Part shown: piece by piece, positions 43,043-55,540 of the stretch | Numbering within the stretch: position 1 is the stretch's first letter | Layout of the letters: every line of letters starts with the position of its first letter | NCBI RefSeq assembly: GCF_024713945.1 | Contig: NC_134678.1 | Coordinates: 7,626,001 to 7,690,000, forward strand | Source of the DNA: Dermatophagoides farinae | Lineage: Eukaryota > Arthropoda > Arachnida > Sarcoptiformes > Pyroglyphidae | DNA length: 64,000 nt | Reading direction: 5' to 3' | The notes under the pieces: generated by a model | Databases searched by the model: none | The model's input: only the letters and a program-made list of their open reading frames with translations | Told to the model about the DNA's origin: nothing | Program-made: the position numbers and the translations under genes

Positions 43043-45589
43043 ATGGATAAAAACAGTTCATTGAGATGTTTGAAATTTTCATTAATTGCTGGCAATTCAG
43101 CTGTTATAGCAATTGGATTGGCCGGTTTTCTTACCGGTCTTGTTGCACCGAATGCTATGCAACATTTAACCGTATCTGGTTCACAATTATCATTGACCAG
43201 TTCAATTATTGTTGTTATCGGTGCAGCCGGTCTTATTGGTGCATTACGTGAAAATTTTTGTTTATTATTAACATATTCATTATGTTTGTTTATTGTGTTC
43301 ATATTTCGTTTATTGTGGTCATTAACAGCACCATTACATCAAAGTGGTCGTTTTATAATGGACACCACTGCAAGTCTTACAATATTATCTAGTCTTGCTA
43401 AATTATTTCTAATGATTTTTGCTATATTATTGGCATTGGCTGCACAGAATTCTTTGCCATTAACAAAAGAAAAATTTCATTATCTAAAAGATAAATTTAA
43501 ATTGAAACAAAAAATGAAGAAAAAAAATGATGAAATCGATGCCATTTATCAACATCGAAAACAACAACAACAACAACCAAAGAAATCATCATCATCATCA
43601 TCATCAATGATGAAAAATAATTCCAAACATTCACAACAATTATCAGCATCAAAATTATTAAAACAATTAGATCCGAATGCAATATATAATAGTTCGGTTA
43701 TTAGTCATAATAATAATAATATCTATGAAAGTGGTAAACATCGAAGTCCATCAAATCGTATGATGATGATGATGATGAATGGTCATAATCATCATCATCC
43801 TCATCAACATCATCGATCATCATCAAGACGTCATCAACATTCATCTGGTTATTCAGGTGTTGGTTATAGTGGTCCAACAGCAGCAACAACAACAGCAACA
43901 ACAGCAGCAGCAGCTGATAGTAGTGGACATTCATCAGCAAGTCAAGATAGTAATAATAATATGAAACAGATGAAAATTTCGGATGAAAAATTTAAAATTG
44001 ATACAATGCTTACCCATAATCAACATCAACATCATCATCATCATGGAAAGAATCAAAGCCAATCATTACCACGTGTTCCTCATCATCATCATCATCATAA
44101 TGGTAGTAGTAGTGATGTTGAACGTGCACGTCGTGAAAGATCAAAATTACATTCAACATTATCAAGCGATTATATACATTATCGTTCACCATCACCACCA
44201 TCGAAATCAACGATTGAAGATCCAATAATGAAACAAAAATCAAATAAATTTACAAATCAACCATTCAATAATCCATATCGTTCATTACCATCGAAAACAA
44301 ATTCAGTGAAAACAACAACAACAACAACAACAGCAACAATAATTCCCGATTCTAAATATACAACATCAACACAAATACGATCACCAGCAATGCCTAGAAG
44401 TGCATTGTATTCAATGAATACAACAACAACGACTACGTCGACGACGCAACCAAATTATCGATCCTATCTAACATCATCATCTACACGGTTTACACCAACA
44501 AAAACACAATATGATTCAACGACAACAACCACAACAATCATGACAAGTCCAACAACAATAACATCACGATTATATTCATCATCACCAAGTATTGTACCAA
44601 CAACTAAAGTGACAAACATTCAAATGATCGATGATGATGTTTCAAAAACAACATTGACAACAAAACCACCACCACCACCACCATCATCATTATCATATCG
44701 TTCTGGTGGTAGATTATTTGGATCATCATCATCTGCATATTATCCATCGAAATATGTGGATAATAACATTATTACAACAGCTATATCATCGTCTACTATT
44801 ACGACAACAACAACAACAACAATTCCAAATACAAATCTAAGTCAAACAAGAAATTTATTCTCAACATATACATCACCATATACAAGTCAATTATCAACAT
44901 CATCATCATCAATACCAACAACATATAGATCATATATCGATCATCAACAACCAATAGCAACAACAACAACAACTAGTTATTCGACAATCAAATCACCAAC
45001 ACCATCACCAACAAATGATTTGATGATGAAAAAACAACAACAAAAAGATTATCATCATTCATTTCAATGGTCAATTTCACCATCACCATCATCATTACGA
45101 ACACCTACACCACCAACAACAACAAATGATGACAAATATCGATTTATTCATTCAACCACAACAACACCAACAACAACGACATCAACATTGACGACAACAA
45201 CAACGAGTGGACCATCATCATCATCTGTAAATTTATTTGCAAGAGTTTATCCAAAAACATATGAAGAATATGTCAAATCTTATCGTTATCCTGAATCATC
45301 ATCATCATCTTGGAGACAACAACAACAAAAACAGCAGCCACAACCAACTAGTAATGATACAATGATTACAATTGATCAAACATCAACATCATCAACAACA
45401 TCAATACCACAAAATGAAAATGTATTTGTCGTGACTGGTTATAATCGTACAGATAAAAATATGACAGATCCTTCATCAACATCAAAGACAATAATGAAAA
45501 CAATGACAACGACCAAACAACGTGAAGAAAATGAACAACAAAAACGAATGATATTCTATAAACATCAGACATTATTCCATGATACATAA
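43043..45589 (+). CDS. Four-TM tetraspanin-like protein with a 690-residue Ser/Thr/His tail
   Basis: A single-exon 848-residue protein. TM1 is about 11-34, TM2 48-70, TM3 73-97, TM4 110-134. Between TM2 and TM3 is GALRENFCLLLTYS, close to the tetraspanin turn (GAIREN-CLL). The loop between TM3 and TM4, which in true tetraspanins is over 100 residues with a CCG motif, is only about 13 residues here without Cys. The cytosolic tail starts with a basic Lys-rich coil and is then low-complexity: poly-His, poly-Ser, poly-Thr, poly-Gln with TPSP and PPPPPP motifs. I would call it a degenerate tetraspanin relative. It heads a group of six four-TM genes up to 58.5 kb. Its function is unknown; a scaffold tail for SH3/WW proteins is inference. 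Confidence 0.85.
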   Translation: MDKNSSLRCLKFSLIAGNSAVIAIGLAGFLTGLVAPNAMQHLTVSGSQLSLTSSIIVVIGAAGLIGALRENFCLLLTYSLCLFIVFIFRLLWSLTAPLHQSGRFIMDTTASLTILSSLAKLFLMIFAILLALAAQNSLPLTKEKFHYLKDKFKLKQKMKKKNDEIDAIYQHRKQQQQQPKKSSSSSSSMMKNNSKHSQQLSASKLLKQLDPNAIYNSSVISHNNNNIYESGKHRSPSNRMMMMMMNGHNHHHPHQHHRSSSRRHQHSSGYSGVGYSGPTAATTTATTAAAADSSGHSSASQDSNNNMKQMKISDEKFKIDTMLTHNQHQHHHHHGKNQSQSLPRVPHHHHHHNGSSSDVERARRERSKLHSTLSSDYIHYRSPSPPSKSTIEDPIMKQKSNKFTNQPFNNPYRSLPSKTNSVKTTTTTTTATIIPDSKYTTSTQIRSPAMPRSALYSMNTTTTTTSTTQPNYRSYLTSSSTRFTPTKTQYDSTTTTTTIMTSPTTITSRLYSSSPSIVPTTKVTNIQMIDDDVSKTTLTTKPPPPPPSSLSYRSGGRLFGSSSSAYYPSKYVDNNIITTAISSSTITTTTTTTIPNTNLSQTRNLFSTYTSPYTSQLSTSSSSIPTTYRSYIDHQQPIATTTTTSYSTIKSPTPSPTNDLMMKKQQQKDYHHSFQWSISPSPSSLRTPTPPTTTNDDKYRFIHSTTTTPTTTTSTLTTTTTSGPSSSSVNLFARVYPKTYEEYVKSYRYPESSSSSWRQQQQKQQPQPTSNDTMITIDQTSTSSTTSIPQNENVFVVTGYNRTDKNMTDPSSTSKTIMKTMTTTKQREENEQQKRMIFYKHQTLFHDT

Positions 45590-46328
45590 TCCATACACAT
45601 TTTGGATGAAACACAACTAAAATCGTTAAGAAGATTAATAAAAAGTTTTAAAATGAATGAAGAATATTTCCACTGAAAGCCAACTGAAAACAATAACCTT
45701 GAATGATGTTGATGTCTTTTGTTCGTCGTTTGTCATAGACATTTTTTTTGTTGTTGTTGTTCACAATTGGAATTTTAAACAAACAACATACCTGGCATTT
45801 ATTGATGGATTTTTTTTCCTTTTTGATCGATTGACGTTGACCCCTTTTTTTTGTTTGATTGTGTGTGGTTGATTCTCATCTCTGATGGAAAATTTTGTTT
45901 CATTATCGATTAATTATGATTAAATGAATGAAATAAACGAATCAATGAATGGACGTATGGCCTGTAAATGAATGGATGGATGGAACATTGAAAAATTGAA
46001 ATTTAATTAATTATATTGCTTTTGAAGATGAAATAAAAGAAATACCTCGATTGAAGATAAGATTCTTACTACTTGCCAGAAAAACAATCGATCAATCGAT
46101 TGAATGACATAATGTATTTTTTTTTTGTTGCTGTTGTTGAATCGTCATCGGAAATCACATATTACATACAATGGACAATGGCTATTTGCAGATTGTATAT
46201 AATAATAATGACTTTTTTTTTATTTGCACAAATCTTAAAGCTTTTCATTCATTCATTTTTTTTTTGCATTTTGTTATCATTGTTGTTTTCTTTACTTTAT
46301 CTTCATAATCTATACACATTTTGATGAG

Positions 46329-46367
<39 letters not shown>

Positions 46368-49079
46368 AAAGAATATAAATTCTTATTTTTCATATTTTTT
46401 TTTTGTTTTCTTGTAATTTTTCTCTTCATCGATGATTGATCAATATATAAATGATATATATGATATGATAAACCAATATATATATTGTTTCAAAGTTCGA
46501 ACGTATCGAATTGCTAATGATTGTGTTTTTTCGTTCGATTTTTTTTTGTTTTGTTTTGTTTATTGGTGGTGGTTATAAAGAACGTACAACAAAAAGGGAA
46601 AAGTTGTTTCGACCGTGTTATGTTAAAATAGCCGATCTATTCATCCTTTTTTTCTGATTGTTTCAACTTGTTGATCGATTGACGTCATTTGATTTGATTT
46701 TTCTGATGGAAAAAAAATTTGTAAAGAAAGAAAATCCATCGACAACAACAACAACAACAACAAGGAAAAAACAACAACACGAATATAGTGTGATAATTGA
46801 AAAAGTTTTTTCTTTTCCATTACCAATAGAAACAATGTTTTGTTGTTCAAAGTTTTTTTTTCCTCCAAAATCGAATTTGGTAATTATTAATTTTCTTGGT
46901 GAAAACTCTCCATCGTTTTTTTTTTACTGATGCGTGGGTTATGTAACCGTTTGTTTGTCTCCCTTTACACATCACATCCTACGCATTAATCCAGTGAACT
47001 AAATTTTATTTCTTCGTTTTTGTTGGGTGAGTGTGTTTTTCAAATTTTTGTCGTTGTCGTTGAATGCTATGAGGCTAATGAAAAAAATTTTTTTTTTCCC
47101 ATTTCCAAATTGACACTCGATGGCCATCGATCTCTGTCGATCGATTTATCAATCAATTGATTAAATGTGAACAACATTCATCCATCCTTCAATCATCAAA
47201 ATGACATGACCTTGTGTAGTAAGTGGCAAAAAAAAAAAAATACTTTGTTTGTCCATTGACGTGTGTGTTATATTTGTTCACATTGTCGGTAAGCAATAAT
47301 ACATGTGTGTTTCTTTTCGAGTGTTTGTTTTCATCATCATCATGTTTGTTGTCATTTTTTTACATGTTTACTTTTAGAAAATTATTATTTTGTCAAATTT
47401 TGTTTTTTGAAAACATTTGTCAACCCGGAATGAACGAAAAAAAAAATCATAATTACCGCGCCCAACCATTCAAAACATCGTGTACACACCCATGATAACC
47501 GGTGGTGATTGCAAAGAAAAAATTTTTTTCCAGACTAATGAAAAAATCATAATTGAATAATCATGATGATTACCTTGAAGCAATTTTAATCGATTAATTG
47601 ACCTCTTTGATTGATTGATCCAATTCAATTTGGCATCATAATAATCGCACAGGCCTATCGTTTGTTTTTCTTCCAATGGCTATATAGATGGATGCCATTC
47701 TATGGATATATACCACTTCCATTTTTTTTTTTAAAATTTCCTGTCCGATGGAAGAATTGCTTCCAGAATAGCACTGTAGAAAATGAAAAAAAGGCACGAT
47801 TCTGGAACCCACCGACCAGCTATACCCACGCACACACACACACATAATGGGTTGCTCATTGTAATCGATCCATTCGATCATCATCATTCATTTTTTTGAA
47901 GTTGTTTTTTTTTTTTTTTTCCACTTAAAATTTCGATCTGATTCCACAGTACGTTGAAGAAAATGACAATTTTTTTCTTGTTTGTTTTTTAGGTAAAGCT
48001 TTATCATTATCATTATCGAATGACGAATTTTTTTTTAAAGTCAACAACAACGACGACAATCTTGTCTAGTCATCGAACAACAACGAATCATCAACATCGA
48101 CATTGAAACACCCTGCCTGTCTACCTAAACTTGAATACCTGAAATTTTTTCATCAAAGGTAAACTGTTGTTGTTCATTATAACGATAAATTATTGAAAAA
48201 AATGATGTTTTTCTTTCATTAGCTGCTCTCATCATTCAAATATTCTCTCCAAAAATGGCCATGTCAACTTGATCTATTTATTTCAAATTCATTTTCTTTA
48301 CAATCAATATTTCCAACAACAAGGAAACGACGACAAGCCATTTGGACAAAATTATTATCTTATCACTATTTTTTTTTTACTTCATGTACACGAACTCGCG
48401 TGTAAACATCACTGAATAAGTTTGAAAGCAAAAGAGAAAAGAAAATGATCATTTCTCTTCTTTTCAATTTCTTTACTGCTCAAAAACGATAACAGCAGCA
48501 ACAGCAACAACAACAACAATTTTCAACACAAGTGTGCCCTCGATCCAGGATCTTGAATGAATGTGTTTTTTAAATGTGAAAAAAATATTCAATATAGTAT
48601 GATATAATTTGTTGTCTTCAAATAATGGTAATACGTACCATCATCATCATCCTTAAACGAAGAAACAAACAAATCCTCTTCAAATGGTCGTAACATATCC
48701 TTTTACTTAAAGTTTGAAACAAATTTTGACCCAAATTTCTTTCAAACATTTTGTTTTTGGTTCGTTGCACTTGAATGAACGTAAAAAAAAAAATTTTTTC
48801 ATTTCTTGGGTTTGGTTTTCGTCCAATTTTCGAAACAATTCAATTGAAAATTTTGTCTATTCGAATTTCACTACTCAACGAATACCACAACGTTCATATC
48901 ATGTCAAGATAAACATTACAAAAATCGCCTAAGAAGATTTTGACGAAGAAATCTCAATTTCAATTTTTTTTTTGGTCATTAAGATCTAAACATAAGTCAA
49001 AAACAAACGTTATGTCCATCATCTATGTTTAATTGGTGAAAATACCGGGCAAAGAAAATCATATCATCATCATTAGCAA
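45590..49079. other. 3.5-kb intergenic stretch in the four-TM cluster
   Basis: It holds the 3' UTR of the preceding gene and the leader of the next. I see a CA run at 46330-46360, CAA/GTT repeats and A/T tracts. No coding exon is supported. Confidence 0.5.
46330..46360. repeat. CA microsatellite
   Basis: An uninterrupted AC run of about 31 nt, then AA and more CA. Confidence 0.9.
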
Positions 49080-49861
49080 ATGTCCACAACGACAACAACT
49101 AGTTGCAAATATATTGCCATTGGCATACAAATATTCATCATAATCATTAGTCTGCTGATATTGATTTCAATTTATATTTATTCCAATAATGCTGATGGTG
49201 ATTTTAATAATTATCACTCGACAATTACAACGAATAATTTAAACGATTATCAATCATTCAATATTGGTGATAATAATCGTACTGTTGTATCCACAACATC
49301 GGCGAATGACAATCATCGATCCTATGCCAATGGTGGTGGTGGTGGTAACCTAATCAATTGGATTGGTCAATCGATAATCATATCAAACGATCAACAAGAA
49401 GAAATTCCATCATCATCATCATCGATATTTTTCATTGCTGGACGTCCATTAATAGTCACATGTTTTTTAGCCTATGTATTAGCTATACTCGGTTCAGTGG
49501 CCATTGGTCTTGAACATCAAACACTATTATTATTATTGACCATCGTTTTTGCCGCCATCTTTATTTGTTCATTAACGGTGTTGGTTTTTTCATTCCTAAC
49601 CACTATCACATTAACCATTGATGGTGATTCTTCTAGTGATTCAAATTTCAGATTGAATTTTTGGAATTCATTACTCATATTAATTGTTTCAATTTCTGGA
49701 CTTGAGGTTTGTGATTTTTAATATATTTGAGACATTTGGATTAATTTTTTTTTTAATTTCAGTTCTACACCATTACATATCTAATTTGTTTTATATATTT
49801 TGAACGAAGAACCGAAAAATCATATGAATATTCATTGGCAAAAATAGTTAATGATTTATAA
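49080..49861 (+). CDS. Small four-TM protein (cluster member)
   Basis: Two exons (49080-49706, 49763-49861; intron 56 bp, phase 0) give 241 residues. TM1 is about 11-33 (IAIGIQIFIIIISLLILISI). A first loop of about 85 residues is Asn/Ser/Gly-rich with N-x-S/T sites. TM2 (PLIVTCFLAYVLAILGSVAI) and TM3 (LLLLLTIVFAAIFICSLTVL) are joined by a short GLEHQT turn. A small second loop (about 20 residues) precedes TM4, which spans the intron (LLILIVSISGLE|FYTITY). The large first loop and small second loop are the reverse of tetraspanins and more like claudins, yet the claudin W-x-x-W-C-C motif is absent. No family is recognised. The next coding region begins only 32 nt after the stop. Confidence 0.75.
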
Positions 49862-49893
49862 ATCGATCGACCGTTCGATTGATTGACAAAATA

Positions 49894-50870
49894 ATGATGA
49901 CTTTGGCCACATCGATACATAATGATTCATCATCATATCAAACCATATGTAAATCAAATCATCATCTTACAGATTCACAATGTTTACTTAAAAATCATCG
50001 ACATAGATCGAGAATACGGCCATCACCACCACCACCACCACCGGCTGATAGAATGATTCGTTGTACATTGATAATAATATTGGCCATTCTATTGTTATTG
50101 ATTGCCGTCAGTGGCCTGTTCATGTTGCTCATTTCATCCGTTCCAAATGATTTCACTTTTCCAATCAACATTGATAATAATGATGATCATTCAACCAATG
50201 ACGAATCCATAGAATCATCTAATTCATCATCTGGATTCTATTATTCATTAACAATTTTTCAACTTTCATTAATCATTACTGAAGTTATAATTGCATTATC
50301 GATAATATTTATTATTGAAATTCATAATGAACATACAAAAATGAATGGAACAGCAGCTAAAAAATGTTCGATAAGAAAAAAAGAACAACAAGATGTATAA
50401 GTAGAAATAGAAATACAGATGATGATGATGATAAACGTGTGATAAAATGTGATAAATGTAGTAAATCATTGATGGATCATCGATATGATGATGATGATGA
50501 TGATGATCGTATCGATATTATTGTTGAACATTATGGCAATGGTAACAACAACAACAACAACAATAACATCACTACAATGATGATAAAGAAACAATTTCAT
50601 TTGATTTTCATATTGAAAATCATATTCATCATTATGATTACATTATCCATATTGTTACGCCTATACACAACAAATATATGGCGATGGTCATGGATTTGTC
50701 ATAATTGTTATGATCAAAAAATTAATTTTCCATCATCAATATTATCATTATCACCAAATGTTTGGTGGTCATCATCTAATTGTATTCTATATGTTATGAC
50801 CATAATTTTTGAATCATTATTATTTCTATTAATATTGACTACTACTACCACTCAACAACAACATTCGTGA
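49894..50870 (+). CDS. Four-TM protein in two overlapping frames (cluster member)
   Basis: The first frame (49894-50400) codes TM1 (MIRCTLIIILAILLLLIAVS) and TM2 (FQLSLIITEVIIALSIIFII). The second frame (50364-50870) codes TM3 (FHLIFILKIIFIIMITLSIL) and TM4 (NCILYVMTIIFESLLFLLIL). Only joined do they give the four-TM plan of the neighbours. A 53-bp intron 50366-50418 (GTTCGA...ATACAG) is phase-correct and yields 307 residues. Its donor is poor but its size fits this genome. The alternative is a -1 shift at A-AAA-AAA (50375-50381), or a homopolymer length error. The start is the double ATG at 49894; the longer frame upstream begins with TTG. Loops carry poly-Asp and poly-Asn, and PSPPPPPP precedes TM1. 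Function unknown. Confidence 0.6.
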
Positions 50871-51133
50871 TTTTGATCAATTATAATTAGAATATATATT
50901 CAAATTCATTCGTTTGTTTGTTTGTTAAAATTATTAGTATTTTATTTATTTATTTTGTAAAAATTACATCAAATTTTACATTTTATAATAATAATATATA
51001 ATCATTGGTCATTTTTTTTTTTTTTGTTCATACACAAACACACACACACACACACATTCTATCAATATATATATTCTGTGCTCTTGTAGCTGTTAAAAAT
51101 TTAGCTATTTTTATCCATTCTAAAGGTGAATGT

Positions 51134-52601
51134 TCAATGATGATGATGATGATGATGATGATTGATCATTTCATAATTATCGATCATCATGGAACCATAA
51201 TGAGGATGAATTTTATTCGATTTTTCATATAATAATGGTGATTGGATAAATTGTTCATTCATTTCAAATGGTGGTGGCACTGGTGATTGTACTCTTGGTG
51301 GTCGGGGTTGTAGCGATGATTGGCTATCATCAATATAATCATCATCATCATCATATCTACGATTCTGATAAAACCATGATGTTTCACCTGGTATCTGTGG
51401 ATTATATTCACTAATTCGACCATAATGATAATGATTATTATTATAATCTTGCAATTCTTTATCATCATCTGATAATGGTGGTGGTTCAAAATATTCATGT
51501 TCCATCGATGTTGATGATTGACGTAATGTACTACCATATAATCCATATGGATGATTAGCCGGATAACTACCACCAACAATTTGTTGTTGATAATTTTGCT
51601 GCGGTGGTGGTGGTGGTGGTGGTGGAATACAAGGATATCGTTGTTGTAGATGCTGTTGTGGATGTCTAACTGGACATTGATGATGATATTCATGAATAGA
51701 ATTGAATGGTTGTTGATGTGTTTGTGTTGTACATGTTGATTCTTGTTGTTGTTGTGATTGTTTATTCATTGATGTTGTAAGAGGCTGATGTACTAGAATA
51801 CTTTTCAATGGTATTGATGTATTGATTGTCGATGAATTATTGATTGTGACATTTGTATTTACATTTGTATTTTGTTGCTGTTGTTGTTGTTGTACATCAA
51901 TCATCGATTGTTTTCTCATTAAAATATTATCAATCACTGAACTTTTTCTACGTTTTTCTAAATTTTTTTCATTCGAATTTTTATTTGCTGCTGATTGATT
52001 ATCAATAATAATACTTTTTTTACGATTCTGTTGTTGTTGTTGAAATGATAATTCTTTTTGATGTAAATAACGAGCTACTTCATTGGCAATATTTATTGTT
52101 AATTTGGTTTCATCTTCTTCACGAGCAATGGAACGTTTTTTGGTCCATAGCCAACATAGATAGAAACAGCCAAATACTTGTAAACATTCGATTATGGCCA
52201 ATATTAATTCAATATATGTTGACTTTGTACCAGGTGCTGCCTGCAATAATGGTGGTATCGGTAATTGTTGATCCGGTGATACCATTATTTTCAATCGTAC
52301 CATAATGATTATTGTACGCAAAACAAATGTGGCCAACAATAAAACACCGTATGAGAAAAGAAGGCAAAAATTTTCGGTATAATAACCAATTATACCTAAT
52401 AATGCTCGTGAAATAATGAAAAATGCTAGCAACATATATGAACCGGCCTGTAAACTGGCCGTTGATGCTACAGCCCATACTAGGAAAAATATTCCGGTAA
52501 AAAATAAACAAATACCGATACCGAATTGAATGATTAAAAATACTTCAAGCATACGGCCAAATTTCTTTTCCAACCAATCCAATGATATCTGTACATTATT
52601 T

Positions 52602-52632
<31 letters not shown>

Positions 52633-52738
52633 TATCATCACGATCATTTGATGAAATTTGATCATCATCATCATCATCGCCACGATTATTATTATTATTA
52701 TTATTATGATTATTATTGTTGTTGGTTGTTGGTGACAT
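51134..52738 (-). CDS. Four-TM tetraspanin-like protein with a long Gln/His/Pro tail
   Basis: A single-exon 534-residue protein, sister in plan to the gene at 43.0 kb. An Asn/Asp-rich N-terminus precedes TM1 (MLEVFLIIQFGIGICLFFTG), TM2 (YMLLAFFIISRALLGIIG), the turn YYTENFCLLFSYG, TM3, a loop of about 30 residues without Cys, and TM4 (IELILAIIECLQVFGCFYLC). ENFCLL matches the REN-CLL tetraspanin turn and is nearly identical to the 43-kb gene. The tail has Lys/Arg-rich patches, poly-Gln, PPPPPPPP, PPRVQSPVPPP and ends in eight His. I start at 52738 because the extension above it lacks an ATG. Its stop lies 263 bp from the stop of the preceding plus-strand gene. Confidence 0.82.
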
Positions 52739-54139
52739 TCGTTGTTTGTATTGTTGATTTGTTGACCGAGAAACAAAAAAGGCACAAAACCGAAAAAATT
52801 TGTTGAACAATGTTTAAAAATGTCATCGAAAAATCAATCAATATGTGTGTGTGTGTGTGAATCATATGAAATTAGCTTCAACAAACAAACAACACATTGA
52901 CATTATCAGTACTTTTTTTTCGGGTTAATGTAATTAATTCTTTGAAGCAAAAAAAAAAAACATCATTCGGGCCCGTTTTTTTTCATCATTTCATACTGCA
53001 ATATACACTGGAATGGAAAAAAACCAACCAAGACCCAAAAGAATGGTACTAAATGGTGGTGGTAGTGCAATGTAACACGAAACAAAACCATCAACCATTA
53101 TGTGATATTGGGTGAAACCAAAAAAAAAAAAAAATCTGAACATGAACAACAACTGTACAAGTCTTTTTTGACTTGTCCATTCGATTCGATGTATATAGGA
53201 AAATGATGACTATTTCCATTCCTAGAATGTTTCCATTGCAAATGTTCGACACTCATCCAGTTTTATCAAGCATCATTTAAATTCATAGCAGCTATATCAT
53301 CATCATCGTCATCATTTTCAATGTTTTTGTGTGTGTGTGTGTATGTGTCCTAAATAACAACAAAATTTTTTTTTATATATAACGACGATAATGTAAGTCA
53401 GTCATTTCTTTTTTTGTCTTGTTTCAAAAACTACTAATCATTGATGGATGGATAGAATCAATGGCATCAATCGATCCAAATATCATTGATCTGGATTTTT
53501 TTTGTTGTTGTTGTTGAAATTTTTTTTTTTGGTTTGCCTTAATGCAATGGTTTTTTTTACATTTTTTTTTTTGGCAAAAATTGCCTGATTCCATTATAAT
53601 ATAATAATTATAATTCTAATGATTTTTGTTTCAGAATTCTAGATTATTTTGAAACGAAAAAAAACGAATATGGTGATCGAACCTTTGAATATATGAATAT
53701 ATTCAGTCTATATGTAATAATTTTTTGGTATCTGATCCGGATATGAATCATTTGTTCTTTTTTTTTTGGTTTTGCTTTACATGAACGGTTAGATCTAAAA
53801 ATCATGTATGACATGTGTAACAACCATTGGTGGTTGTTGTTGTTGTTGTGTTTTGTGTTTCTGGCTTTTTTTTTTCCTCGAACGGAACTTGAACTCATTC
53901 GATTCGATTCATTGGTGGTAACCATTGGTGACCACCAATAGCCAGGTTATATAAATTGGCTTTCTTCTCATGGGTGATGAACAAAAAAATTATTCATTTG
54001 GGAAACCGAGCTGTTGTTGTTCAGATGGTCAAAGCCCGCCAAATTATTTTTTTTTGTCCCATTATCGTGTTTGTTTGTATCAATTTGATTATCATCATAA
54101 TCATCGTAAAATTAATTAATCTACATCAACAAAAAAAAA
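52739..54139. other. Divergent intergenic region in the four-TM cluster
   Basis: Starts on both sides point outward, so it should hold two promoters. I see A/T tracts, a GT run near 53330 and GTT repeats near 53835. No gene is supported. Confidence 0.5.
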
Positions 54140-54868
54140 ATGTTGATCATACCGAATATTATCATCACCATTCTATTTATATCATGTTTCATTTTAAATT
54201 CCATTTCAATTTGCCTTTGTTTGAGTGCATTATTTTTACTTATATTAACATATCTTGATTTGGGACATTTTCTTGGTGTTGGTGGTCGTGAAACGTCGTC
54301 GTCGTCGTCGTCGTCCTCGAATTTTCCAGACCACCACCACCACATTGTTTCAGAATCACCACAATATTCAAATGATAATTCAACAACAACAACGACGACG
54401 ACGACGATTGCATTATTTAATTTCAATCCACAATCACTATCAAATGATGATCATGATGATGATCAATTGAATTTAATATTTTATCTACTATTCTATTTAG
54501 CTGTAGCCATATTGGGCGTTATTGGTGCAACAAGAAATTCATATCAAACAAACAAATTAACCTATCTAACATGTCATGTTTTATTACTTGGTTCAATCAT
54601 CTGTTATAATCTTATTGCTTGGTTTCATTTTCGTTCATATTCACCATTGAATCGTACTAGTGAAAATGATCCAGATTTATTATTAGCATCATTATTTGAT
54701 TTTGTTGATTTTCTTATTGGTTTTTCATTACTAATTGCATTAATTCTGAATTCTAAACAACAACAACAACAGATCATCATCATCAACAACAACAACAACA
54801 GCAAAAACATAATCATCGAAATTCCATTACACCGATCACATTATCATCCAATCAATCAGCCTACATGA
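54140..54868 (+). CDS. Small four-TM protein (cluster member)
   Basis: A single-exon 242-residue protein. TM1 (about 5-38) runs straight from the start codon. The first loop of about 65 residues has poly-Ser, HHHH and an eight-Thr run. TM2 (LIFYLLFYLAVAILGVIGAT) and TM3 (LTYLTCHVLLLGSIICYNLI) are joined by RNSYQTNK, which sits where tetraspanins have the RENxxLL turn. A small second loop with one N-glycosylation site (NRTS) precedes TM4 (FDFVDFLIGFSLLIALIL). The tail has poly-Gln and poly-Asn. The plan matches the members at 49.1 and 57.5 kb. Function unknown. A longer plus-strand reading frame beginning at 53956 is another frame and is not used. Confidence 0.72.
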   Translation: MLIIPNIIITILFISCFILNSISICLCLSALFLLILTYLDLGHFLGVGGRETSSSSSSSSNFPDHHHHIVSESPQYSNDNSTTTTTTTTIALFNFNPQSLSNDDHDDDQLNLIFYLLFYLAVAILGVIGATRNSYQTNKLTYLTCHVLLLGSIICYNLIAWFHFRSYSPLNRTSENDPDLLLASLFDFVDFLIGFSLLIALILNSKQQQQQIIIINNNNNSKNIIIEIPLHRSHYHPINQPT

Positions 54869-55540
54869 TTGATTGATAGAATTTGAATTCTGGATTTTTT
54901 TTTGTGTGTGTGAGTGTGCGTGTATGTATTGTGTATGATTATTTTTGTAATACAGAAATATTTTTTTTTTGAAGAAATAAATTTGAATTTTGAATTTGAA
55001 AATTTCAATTTGGTTCATCAAACTTTTTGCATTTTTTTTCTGGTGGAGAAAAAATAAATATTCCACATATACACGCAGTGACACACCTATATATCTACCT
55101 GTAATATTCATTATTTGATTTCCCATCAATAATTGCATTTGGTCACATATATATTAATGAGTGTGTATTGAAATAGTCATAATTTGATTATATCCAAAAT
55201 GATATATAATGATGATGATGATGATGAAAACTAAACTCGGAATGAAGTAAAAAAAAAAAAAATGAACTGTCGTTAAATTTGCAAAGATAAATTTTTTTTT
55301 TTTGTTGTTTCCACTATGTTGTGTGTGAAATGATAATAAAATTGTATATGAGCAAAATTATTACAGGTAATGTGCAATTCATGTGTGTGTGTGTGTACGT
55401 GACGTGTTTCACATTAACAAATTTTTTTTCCTGCAGAATAATGACAAGACAAGCAATGCAATAGAATGCATAGGAATTTATTTATTCTTTAATCCTTGAT
55501 ATTTGACATTCCGTTTTTGTTGTTAATTTGTTGCTGTTGA
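54869..55540. other. Convergent intergenic region
   Basis: It holds 3' UTRs from both sides. AATAAA at 54976 may end the four-TM gene. I see GT and GAT repeats and nothing else. Confidence 0.5.

Noticed and set aside
43043-50870. Classical tetraspanins
   Set aside because: The turn between TM2 and TM3 fits, but the large loop with CCG and its disulphides is missing in every member, so I describe them only as tetraspanin-like.
53956-54258. Plus-strand ORF overlapping the 54.1-kb four-TM gene
   Set aside because: It is a different frame from the four-helix protein and its helices do not make a sensible plan.
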